Shown: positions 1 through 7,365 of the stretch, piece by piece
How the letters are laid out: each line of letters starts with the position of its first letter
How positions within the stretch are numbered: the stretch's first letter is position 1
DNA from: Cephalothrix simula
Lineage: Eukaryota; Nemertea; Palaeonemertea; Archinemertea; Cephalotrichidae
Direction: 5' to 3'
DNA length: 14,898 bases
Assembly: GCA_035591015.1 (NCBI GenBank)
Contig: JAXIUW010040007.1
Location: 1-14,898 of the forward strand
Notes under the pieces: generated by a model
What the model saw: only the letters and a program-made list of their open reading frames with translations
What the model was told of the DNA's origin: nothing
The model's database searches: none
Position numbers and translations under genes: made by a program

Positions 1-147
1 ATTTTTTTCAATGATACATCAATCCCTGAAAATTTCAAGAAAATCGAAGGACATCGACTGAACAACTTCATCGAATTTTATATACAATGCCTCTTAAGTT
101 GTTACTTGCACACACTGCATGTAATCTGCTATAGATTTAAGCAATAA
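1..147 (+). CDS. Possible 3' end of a gene entering from the left edge
   Basis: One frame is open from the first base for 48 codons and stops at the TAA at 145-147, which overlaps an AATAAA hexamer at 143-148. The translation has an ordinary amino-acid mix (for example NDTSIPENFKK near its start). I recognise no family. A frame this long reaching the edge can arise by chance in AT-rich DNA, so it is only a candidate terminal exon. Confidence 0.25.
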   Translation: MFFNDTSIPENFKKIEGHRLNNFIEFYIQCLLSCYLHTLHVICYRFKQ

Positions 148-744
148 AATAATCTGTAAGCTGTAATCATACTACACACCAGTTGAACATGCACATGCTC
201 AAAAATTTATAATGCGTACTGTTATAAAAAAACGAATAAATGCTTTTTTTAAATGTGTGGATCATTTTCCTTTTTTGGCCTGCTTTGGTTCATATATCAC
301 GTTTTCACAGCGGAACTGATGCATTTATCTGTGAAGTGCTAATTATTTGTGTGTACTATGTATACTCAAAAGGGTATACCTCCTACTATTATTCATGTGG
401 AAAGAGATTCACCATGCATATAAAACCTCGAATGTCTGAAGCCTTTCGATGCTTATGTGCACCATTATATTCATATCATTAAATTCTCGGCATATAGGAT
501 CATAGCTTATTCGCACCTCTAGAAGCTTTTGATGTAATGTAATGAAAATAATGATCTTATATGATTAGTTGAGAATTTAATGATATAAATATAATGGATC
601 CATTCACACCTTGATCAAAACCATTCATTACACATGTTTGCATGCCCAGTGCGCACAGCCATGTTTTCGAAAAGCTTCTGACATTCATTTTGATCGTTTT
701 CTTAAATGTGCAAGCAGGTGCAAGGACGTACAAGGATACTTAAA
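148..744. other. Intergenic region upstream of the GPCR
   Basis: No convincing gene is visible. An 80-codon frame at 240-482 is rich in Tyr, Cys and Phe and looks like noise. A TATAAAT string at 584-590 lies about 155 bp upstream of the preferred GPCR start and could be a core promoter element. A pyrimidine-containing stretch ending in AG at about 713 could be a 3' splice site for an untranslated leader exon. Neither can be confirmed here. Confidence 0.4.
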
Positions 745-1920
745 ATGGCCAACATTACTGATGAACTTCTAGCAAAAAATGGTAGAAACAGAACCACTGA
801 GCCAGGCATCATAGTTGAAGTTGATAGATATCCTTGGCTTGCTCCTCTGGACTACGCTGTTGATGTTCCTTATGTTTTTATGTCTATTTTGTGCCCGATC
901 GGTATCGTAACGAATTTTTTAACAATTATGATATTCATAAAACTTAACAAGTGGAATTTAACCGGAATACACTATCTCCTTGCTCTAGCTGTGGCCGATG
1001 GTGGCTCTCTTCTCGGATTTTTCTTGATTCGAACCATCGGATACCAACCTTTGAATGTGTTTAAAATCGCTGCTCTTGACAAGTATGCTTGTAAAATAAT
1101 GATGTGCGTATGGTACATAAATATGGAAGTATCACATCAAATTGTAGTTGCTATGACGGCCGAAAGATGGCTGTGTATATCATTTCCGCTTAGGTTCGCA
1201 ACTTTAGTTTCGGTTTCAAAGCGTAAAAAGGTTATAGCTATAATTACTCTCATCAGCTTGATAGGAGCTTTACCCGCCGCGTTTAGTTATACTTTGGTAT
1301 ATTTTGATAATGGACTGAAAGATTGTTACCGTGATTTTGTTGGAAAGGAATATTTAAACCCTGTCATGAAAGCTGTAGACTGGGGACTTTCAAATGTATC
1401 ACCATGTATTTTGACTGCTATCTTTAATGCGTTGCTTGTCAAGAATCTTCTAGCAACACGACTTAGAAGTGGACGAAAACACAGCTCAAAAAACAAAACT
1501 GAACGGGATGTAGCTGTTACTTTATCTGTGATTTCATGCTTGTTCGTCATTTGCACTGTACCAAATTGCGTTATCTGGACGTGGATTGACATATTAGCTG
1601 CAGATGGATATGCTGGAACAAGTTCTAGGGATATATCCCGTATCATTGTTTTTGGAAACTTTGGAAATGCCCTCCAAGCAGTGTCGCACGCGATTAACTT
1701 TTGGGTTTATGTCCTCAAATTCAAGTTCTTTGTTCCCGCTTTTAAATCAATATTTTGTTGTACCCCTATGACAAAGAGTAATGAACAAAGAACAAGTACA
1801 TTTACGGAAATGGGACTTGATAACAGTGGATTTAATAAAACCCCATCAGTTGAATCTGGTTTGGATCGCACTGCTACAATTTCTAAGAAGCCGTTAGAGA
1901 CAGAGACAACATTTTTGTGA
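745..1920 (+). CDS. Rhodopsin-family (class A) G-protein-coupled receptor
   Basis: This intronless 391-residue protein has seven hydrophobic segments at about 41-66, 75-97, 114-138, 163-184, 210-236, 255-284 and 298-325. Class A landmarks, numbered from this start, are Asn57 in TM1, Asp85 in LAVAD of TM2, Cys116 at the start of TM3 with Cys194 in the second extracellular loop as the likely disulfide, Pro220 in TM5 and Pro273 in TM6. The DRY motif is ERW (140-142) and the NPxxY motif is NFWVY (318-322). NIT and NRT glycosylation sites lie in the short N-terminal tail. The C-tail has a CC pair suitable for palmitoylation and many Ser/Thr. The layout suggests a peptide-receptor-like plasma-membrane GPCR, but the ligand is unknown. 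I chose the ATG at 745 because its context (AAAATGG) is strong. An in-frame ATG at 706 has T at -3, would add 13 basic residues and may lie upstream of a splice acceptor. Confidence 0.9.
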   Translation: MANITDELLAKNGRNRTTEPGIIVEVDRYPWLAPLDYAVDVPYVFMSILCPIGIVTNFLTIMIFIKLNKWNLTGIHYLLALAVADGGSLLGFFLIRTIGYQPLNVFKIAALDKYACKIMMCVWYINMEVSHQIVVAMTAERWLCISFPLRFATLVSVSKRKKVIAIITLISLIGALPAAFSYTLVYFDNGLKDCYRDFVGKEYLNPVMKAVDWGLSNVSPCILTAIFNALLVKNLLATRLRSGRKHSSKNKTERDVAVTLSVISCLFVICTVPNCVIWTWIDILAADGYAGTSSRDISRIIVFGNFGNALQAVSHAINFWVYVLKFKFFVPAFKSIFCCTPMTKSNEQRTSTFTEMGLDNSGFNKTPSVESGLDRTATISKKPLETETTFL

Positions 1921-1927
1921 TGAAACT

Positions 1928-1933
1928 AATAAA
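1928..1933 (+). terminator. Candidate polyadenylation signal for the GPCR
   Basis: A perfect AATAAA starts 8 nt after the GPCR stop codon, and an ATTAAA follows at 1973-1978. Either would give a very short 3' UTR that ends before the miniature transposon at 2027. Such hexamers are frequent in AT-rich DNA, so this rests on position alone. Confidence 0.35.
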
Positions 1934-2026
1934 CTTACTTCTTTAAATTCTATATCAAAGTGGCTTGAGTCAATTAAACACTTGTATATACAAAATTGGC
2001 CTGCCATCCGCTGAGTTCTTATATAA

Positions 2027-2146
2027 TAGGCCTTTTTTTAATTAGTGTTGGGTTACGGTGTCCGCCGCCCGAATTCTTCAGGCGGGGTCCACCACCCAAG
2101 TCTCCAAGATCATATCCCGTAATCCAACTAATTAAAAAAAGGCCTA
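2027..2146. mobile_element. Miniature inverted-repeat element, GGCCTTTTTTAATTAG family, short copy
   Basis: The ends are inverted copies of one another: the left reads TAGGCCTTTTTTTAATTAGT and continues to GGTTACGG, and the right read in reverse is nearly the same for about 30 bp. Inside, a GC-rich segment around 2061-2086 forms a second hairpin. The element is about 120 bp, has no coding capacity and is flanked by TA on both sides. The GGCC-starting ends with a short T/A target duplication resemble PIF/Harbinger (Tourist-type) MITEs, which is an inference. The copy at 3027-3426 has the same ends. Confidence 0.8.
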
Positions 2147-3026
2147 AGGTTCATAGGAATAACCATGGCAAACAGAAGTATTTTGAAAAAGTATTTTTAA
2201 CTTCACCTGTGTTCTATTTTCTTATTCCGATTATTTGAAATCTTATTTTTCCATTCATACCTTATCCCATAAAGATCTAATTCCTCTCTATAAAAATCTT
2301 GATTTTAAAATGACCTTTTCCGCCTCTTCTATAGCCCATTGATTCATCCGACTCGCGGTAAAATTGAGCTGTCGGAAATAGCCGAAAATCGATCACTATT
2401 AGTCAATGTAACTTCATAACCTGTGTTACATACGACGCGACAAGTCATTAAATTAGCAGAATGGCTTATATTGATTGAAAATGTTCACCAGACTTTAAAG
2501 AACGATCAATTTTACTGTGTGTAGGATGAATCAATATGGGGGCTAGCAGGAGATGCGAAAAAGTCGTTTTAAATGTTTATAGAAAGGAATGGCGGATTTT
2601 TATGGGATGAGTATGTATGGAAAGATGAGATTTCAAATAATCATAACCAGAAAAAAAAGAAAACCAATCACTGTAAATCTATGTATTAAATATCTAAACT
2701 CACCCAAAACAATGAGTAAAAGGAAAAAATTAGTTAATGTAGTGACTTCGTACTGGTCATTCGGGGCTCTTTTGAATGAGAAAGAAACGAAAAGTAAATT
2801 CAGATCACTATTTTTCCTTCGGATGAGTAAATTTGGGTCGTTCATTGATAAAACACGTAATTTCGTGGTTTTTGGGTTATATTATATCCGAAAAGTAAAT
2901 TCGGCGTTCAAGATTTCGGGGTTTTTTTTAGAAGATTCGGGTCAAACCTTGGAAATCAGAGCGGTACACTCCTATCAGTCATAAATCTAAGTGAGTCCCC
3001 TGGTCTGCAGTTTAAACATTTACTAT
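2147..3026. other. Intergenic spacer between two related MITEs
   Basis: I see no supportable gene. A 131-codon frame at 2589-2984 is rich in Lys, Arg and Phe, has no recognisable domain and overlaps homopolymer-rich DNA; I regard it as chance. Short T/A tracts dominate. Confidence 0.5.
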
Positions 3027-3426
3027 TAGGCCTTTTTTAATTAGTTGGATTACGGGAAATGGTCTTCGAAAAGCGAGCGCAAAAAATATAAAAAAATTTC
3101 TTATATCTAAGTTTGATTTTTAAACTAGAGCGGCGGATGGAAAAAAATCATATTGAATTCAAAATTTTAATGAGCTCTTTTTTATAGCATTTGGTTTTCT
3201 TTTCAAATTGATTATTTTTCGCATGTAAAATATTTTACAAAATTTGGGTAAATATTGTTATTACAAATAACTTTTTTGTCTGTTCCGCAATCTTTTTTAG
3301 TTTTTGAAAATTATTTTGGGTTGCGAGCGGGAATAAAATAAAATAAAAGATTTATCTTTTTTTTTCATTTTCTAAAAAATTCGGGTGCCAAACCTCGTAA
3401 TCCAACTAATTTTAAAAAAAGGCCTT
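3027..3426. mobile_element. Inverted-repeat element, GGCCTTTTTTAATTAG family, 400-bp copy
   Basis: The left end (GGCCTTTTTTAATTAGTTGG then ATTACGG) and the right end (CGTAATCCAACTAATT then AAAAAAAGGCC) are inverted copies over about 28 bp and match the ends of the 120-bp element at 2027-2146. The interior is AT-rich and non-coding and differs from the short copy. TTA lies immediately outside both GGCC ends, consistent with a 3-bp target-site duplication of the PIF/Harbinger kind. It is non-autonomous, and its right end lies 257 bp upstream of the ankyrin-kinase start codon. Confidence 0.8.
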
Positions 3427-3682
3427 ATATTATATACGTTTCACACCGATTATGTGCTTTTGGACTTTAGTGTGTGTATGTATATACATCGTTTTTTGTC
3501 ACAATGATAATCAAAAAACCATTTATCAACCATTTATCTATATATCTAGCCCACTTGTAGTGTACGCTGTTGTATTTAATATGAATATCACTCAATTAAT
3601 ACTTTTGATATTATACCAAATATGTACAGCGTTAAAATATTAGGGACCAATCAATTCTAAAAATCAAAATTTTTGGATTAAA

Positions 3683-6463
3683 ATGGCATCAAATGACAGT
3701 ATAGACAATATAAATGACTTTATAACTGAATGTGATTCATCAATTGTTAGTGATACATCATTAAATTCATTTGCTCTAGACTTCCTATTTTTAATACGCG
3801 TCGAAGATGGTGATATTCAATTTTGTGAGAGATTAATAAATAAAGTTGATGTAAATAAAACACGTAATTGGGACGGTGAAACTTCTTTAGGCTTCTGCTG
3901 TAAGAAAGGTAATCTTGAAATGGTCAAGTTCTTGGTGGAGAATAACGCGGACGTTAATCAAGTTAATAAACGCGGCTGGACGCCTTTGAGAATAAGCTGT
4001 ATAAATGATAATTATGAAATCGCCAAGTTTCTAGTGGAAAATAATGCGGATATCAATAAAGCAGATAATCGTGGCTTGACTCCCTTGTTAGTTAGCTGTA
4101 AAAATCTTGAACTCGTCAAGTTTTTAGTGGAGAATAAGGCGGACATAAATAAAGCAGATAAATGTGGCTGTACTCCCTTGTACATAAGCTGTGCGGATGG
4201 TCATTTTGAAAGCGTCAAGTATTTAGTTGAAAATAACGCGGATATTAATAAGGCAGATAATTCGTATGGCTTGACTCCCTTGCACGTCAGCTCTGAGAAT
4301 GGTCATCTTGAAATTGTCAAGTTTTTGGTGAGGAAGAACGCGAATATAAATAAAAGAGACCAAGATGGCAGTACTTCATTGTACTTCAGTTGTAGAAATG
4401 GTCATCTTGAAATTGCCAAGTTTTTATTGGAGAATAATGCCAACATAAATCAAGCAGATTCTCAGAGTCGGACTCCATTGTACATAAGTTGTAAAAATGA
4501 TTGTCTTGAAATCGCCAAGACTTTGGTAGAACATAATGCGGATATTAATAAAGCAGAAAGTTCTTATGGCTGGACCCCCTTGCACATCAGCTGCGAGAAT
4601 GGTCTTCTTGAAATTGTCAAGTTTTTGGTTGAAAATAATGCGGATATAAATCAAGCAAATAATATGTTTAGCCGGACTCCCTTACAGACAAGTTGTAATT
4701 GTGGTCATCTTGAAATTGTTAGGTTTTTGGTAGAGAATAATGCGGAAATTAATCAAGCAAGAAGTACTAGTGAAACTCCTTTGCACTTCAGCTGTGAGAA
4801 TGGTCATCTCGATATTGCTAAGTTGTTAGTCAAAAATGGTGCGGATGTTAGTCCAGCTATGTTGAACGATGGACGAATAGTAAGATATCTGTTTGAAAGA
4901 AATATAGGGCTTATAGAAAATTTAGACACTGAAATAATAGGATTAAGTTTTAATTTTGGCACAAGATCTTTCGACCAAAACAAGTATATATTTTGTGATA
5001 AATTAGATGATTATCGACCCCTTTTATCCTATCCATACGGTGAGGACTTTAATAAAAGAGGCTCGTTTGGGGAAGTTAGAAGAGTCATGTTCAAAAATAC
5101 AGAAGCTGCTGAGAAAAGAATCAGACTCAACGTAATGCATCTCAATAAGACACAAATGGATACAGTCAGTAAGGCTGCAGAACTATGGGCAGGTATCCAT
5201 CATAAGAATATTATTATACTTTACGCCTTTTTCATTCACATTGATAATGATTATGCTTATATAACAATGGAATTTGCAAACGCAGGGTCACTAAAAGAGT
5301 TTATCCAGCCATTTAAAGAAAAGGGAGGGTTACCTACACATCTTCAATGCAATATAATGATTGACATTGCTGAAGCATTTGAGTATCTACATACTTGTAA
5401 GCCCAACCCATTAGTACACCGTGATGTTAAATCAGACAACATTCTAATCGCCGAAAAAGATAACATTTACGTGGCTAAACTAACAGACTTTGATTTCTTA
5501 CGTGAGTTCAGCTTCGATCTTGATATCCAAAGTTCAGGAGGCAATTTAGCATTTACAGCACCTGAAATCTGGGAGGATTCTCCAAAAGATTTGACCAAAG
5601 CTGATATTTATGCACTTGCCTTTGTATTTTGGGAAATAGGAAAGTGTGAAAGTGTTCTTCTCTTCCATGGTTTCAGCGGAACTCTTGGACAAACTATTTT
5701 TGCAAATAAGTGTGGTAGGCCCACATGTTGGAGGCCAACAGAACGCCCAAAATTCTTCGCCCCATCTATATGGGAGCTGGTTAAAATGTGTTGGCAAGAT
5801 AAACCATCTTTGCGCCCTAGTGCTACAGAGATTGTTCAAAAGCTGAAAGAAGCAACTATCTGGGGCATTTGTAAAGATGTACAGGATCTTCTGCCAAACT
5901 TTAAGGAAGTCGAAACAAAGTCAGAGACTGAAAAAGAACTATACAGTTGCCTAATTTCACTAAATGCAATTGTGCAACCAATACGAGAAACAGTTGCTCT
6001 CAATCCTCAGAAAGATCTTAACCATTTGCACAGTTCACTAGATGCCATCATTCAACAAGCAAGAGAAACAGATGGTGCATTCCAACCATCCAACAAACAC
6101 AGTAATATGATCGCCCTCAAACTGCACAACATTGGAGACTACTTTATAGGGTTTGGCGAATTCAGAAAAGGAATACTTTATCATAATTACTCAATCAAAG
6201 TGATGGAGGCTATTTTCGGTGAAAAAGCTTCAGAAATGCTTATTGCTAATTCTGAAAATAGCCTTGGCATTTGTTACAGTAATGTTGGTTACTTTAAAAG
6301 CGCAATAGAGCATTACATGACAAGTATTAACATGAAGAGAGCACTGAAACAGAAACCTGGACTAATTGGAGTAGAAGAATCACTAGAGGGAACAATGAGA
6401 AATTTAAAACAATGCCGAGAGAAATTCGGGAAACCAAAGTTATTTGGATTATTTAAATTTTAG
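3683..6463 (+). CDS. Ankyrin-repeat / TKL-type protein kinase / TPR-like fusion protein
   Basis: This intronless 926-residue protein starts at an ATG in strong context (AAAATGG). Residues 64-390 hold about ten ankyrin repeats with the core TPLHxSxxNGHLEIVKFLV and NNADINKA loops. Residues about 450-725 are a kinase domain resembling the TKL group. The glycine loop is K458-R-G460-S-F-G463 (first Gly lost), with catalytic Lys478, a likely helix-C Glu500, HRD at 579-581 with Asn586, APE at 626-628, Asp641 and Arg711. The magnesium motif is DFD (602-604) instead of DFG. Residues 750-800 contain two similar helical segments (around SLNAIVQPIRET and SLDAIIQQARET). Residues about 808-885 look like two TPR helix pairs. 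By family, ankyrin repeats and TPRs bind partner proteins while the kinase phosphorylates Ser/Thr; the protein should be cytosolic, as no signal or membrane segment is seen. Loss of one glycine and the DFD change may weaken activity, but the essential Lys, Asp and Asn remain. Substrates are unknown. Confidence 0.93.
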   Translation: MASNDSIDNINDFITECDSSIVSDTSLNSFALDFLFLIRVEDGDIQFCERLINKVDVNKTRNWDGETSLGFCCKKGNLEMVKFLVENNADVNQVNKRGWTPLRISCINDNYEIAKFLVENNADINKADNRGLTPLLVSCKNLELVKFLVENKADINKADKCGCTPLYISCADGHFESVKYLVENNADINKADNSYGLTPLHVSSENGHLEIVKFLVRKNANINKRDQDGSTSLYFSCRNGHLEIAKFLLENNANINQADSQSRTPLYISCKNDCLEIAKTLVEHNADINKAESSYGWTPLHISCENGLLEIVKFLVENNADINQANNMFSRTPLQTSCNCGHLEIVRFLVENNAEINQARSTSETPLHFSCENGHLDIAKLLVKNGADVSPAMLNDGRIVRYLFERNIGLIENLDTEIIGLSFNFGTRSFDQNKYIFCDKLDDYRPLLSYPYGEDFNKRGSFGEVRRVMFKNTEAAEKRIRLNVMHLNKTQMDTVSKAAELWAGIHHKNIIILYAFFIHIDNDYAYITMEFANAGSLKEFIQPFKEKGGLPTHLQCNIMIDIAEAFEYLHTCKPNPLVHRDVKSDNILIAEKDNIYVAKLTDFDFLREFSFDLDIQSSGGNLAFTAPEIWEDSPKDLTKADIYALAFVFWEIGKCESVLLFHGFSGTLGQTIFANKCGRPTCWRPTERPKFFAPSIWELVKMCWQDKPSLRPSATEIVQKLKEATIWGICKDVQDLLPNFKEVETKSETEKELYSCLISLNAIVQPIRETVALNPQKDLNHLHSSLDAIIQQARETDGAFQPSNKHSNMIALKLHNIGDYFIGFGEFRKGILYHNYSIKVMEAIFGEKASEMLIANSENSLGICYSNVGYFKSAIEHYMTSINMKRALKQKPGLIGVEESLEGTMRNLKQCREKFGKPKLFGLFKF
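3890..4858 (+). repeat. Coding tandem array of ankyrin repeats, about 99-105 bp per unit
   Basis: Successive units share long nucleotide blocks, such as AATGGTCATCTTGAAATT and AAGTTTTTGGT followed by GAGAATAATGCGGA. This suggests expansion by unequal exchange. Most units are 33-35 codons. The unit ending near 4119 is about three codons short, losing the NGH turn before the LELVKF helix. The units at about 4250-4330 and 4550-4630 are especially alike and share the NKAxxSYG insertion. Confidence 0.85.
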
Positions 6464-6812
6464 GATTATAACTTTTAATGTGATTAGAGATGGAGCCAAA
6501 TGATTTAACTGAATTCAAAGCATGTTCCTAACAGACTGAACTATCTTTTAAAATATCGTAGCAAGTCGTGATACTTTTTACTAGAAGCAAGACACTTTTA
6601 TTATAAGTTTAGATTGTAATTAAACTGTACTAGTGAAGTGACTGAAAACAATTCACGATCTTGTATGTCTGTGAACGAGTACACTCGTGTTCAACATTTA
6701 TAGATGTCGACATCATGAAAATTTTAGTACAAAAACATCATTTAAATCATTAATTTCAAAGTTTCATTAAAAATGATTTCTATTAGTGATCATTAGTTAC
6801 TACGTTAGAGTT
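6464..6812. other. Convergent 3' region of the ankyrin-kinase and IRF-like genes
   Basis: There is no open frame of note. An ATTAAA at 6619-6624 could polyadenylate the plus-strand kinase transcript about 160 nt after its stop. On the minus strand an AATAAA lies at 6602-6597 and could serve the IRF-like gene, in which case the two 3' UTRs would nearly meet or overlap. Confidence 0.35.
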
Positions 6813-6908
6813 ATAGCATGGCTTTTTGGGGACCATAAGAGGCAGTTGGGCACGAGGGGCGGCTGCGAGTTCATTACTGTCTCGTATGTCACCCAAAAGC
6901 CATGCTAT
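6813..6908. repeat. 96-nt long-stem hairpin (foldback element or pre-miRNA-like)
   Basis: ATAGCATGGCTTTT at the left pairs with AAAAGCCATGCTAT at the right (14 bp). After a small bulge the arms keep pairing through CATAAGAGGCAGT and ACTGTCTCGTATG with one mismatch and one G-U pair. This gives a stem of about 35 bp around a GC-rich loop near 6850-6868. The size and stem quality are like a miRNA precursor, and equally like a tiny foldback transposon. It sits between two convergent genes. No expression evidence is possible here. Confidence 0.6.
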
Positions 6909-7171
6909 TACTAAGATCTACTAATATTTACTTGTTTTACTTGTTTACTTGCTTTGATCTATTAAATCACCAAACAGAAAATTTTACCGACTCTATCATG
7001 CCCAAAGTACCTAAAAATTACAAGTAGTGCGTAGGGCGTTTTGTGTCACTGTTAAAATGATAAACCTCCGTGCATTATCTTAAACAAATCAAAGTATTCT
7101 AAGTGGCTTTAGGTGGCCACGGATAGAAATGCGGGCAATGGTAATAGCTCAATACTGATAGGCCTATGTCG
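6909..7171. other. Candidate 3' exon / UTR territory of the IRF-like gene
   Basis: If the GTAAGT donor after 7265 is used, a terminal exon should lie here or in the hairpin region on the minus strand. The best pyrimidine-rich acceptor ends in TTTTTAG at 7011 and would add only four codons (VLWA) before a TGA at 6998-6996. A weaker acceptor at about 6906 would add 36 codons that lie inside the hairpin. Neither can be chosen from sequence alone. Confidence 0.3.
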
Positions 7172-7264
7172 TCAATGGGCTTTACGATTGACAGTTATTC
7201 TCAAAGAACCCTGGCGAGATACATTTCGAGTAAATGCAAATATTTTCACAAGTTGCGAACTTAC

Positions 7265-7365
7265 CGTAATGCCAAAAGTAGGATCCGGAGTATTCTCAAT
7301 GTACTGGGCTCTCTCACCAACAATACGGCCCAATCGCCTACGCCATTTCCAATAGCCGTTTCGAG
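7265..7365 (-). CDS. IRF-like gene, exon 5 (last recognisable coding exon)
   Basis: The acceptor TTTTGAACTTTACAG precedes 7365 and the phase matches exon 4 (a split Thr codon). It codes for 34 residues with a basic aromatic segment, GYWKWRRRLGRIVGERAQY, then ENTPDPTFGIT. A good donor GTAAGT follows at 7264. If it is not used, the frame continues 30 more codons to a TGA at 7174-7172, making this the terminal exon. I do not recognise an IRF-association domain. Confidence 0.65.

Noticed and set aside
1326-1646. 106-codon minus-strand frame inside the GPCR
   Set aside because: Antisense shadow of a well-supported seven-helix receptor.
2589-2984. 131-codon plus-strand frame
   Set aside because: Lys/Phe-rich low-complexity translation, no domain, and lies between two MITEs in homopolymer-rich DNA.
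3452-3643. 63-codon plus-strand frame just upstream of the ankyrin-kinase
   Set aside because: Composition is dominated by Ile, Tyr and Val from AT-rich DNA and it does not join in frame to the kinase gene.
6819-6906. 36-codon terminal exon for the IRF-like gene on the minus strand
   Set aside because: It keeps the right phase and ends in a stop, but its acceptor is pyrimidine-poor and the sequence is a foldback repeat; kept only as an alternative.
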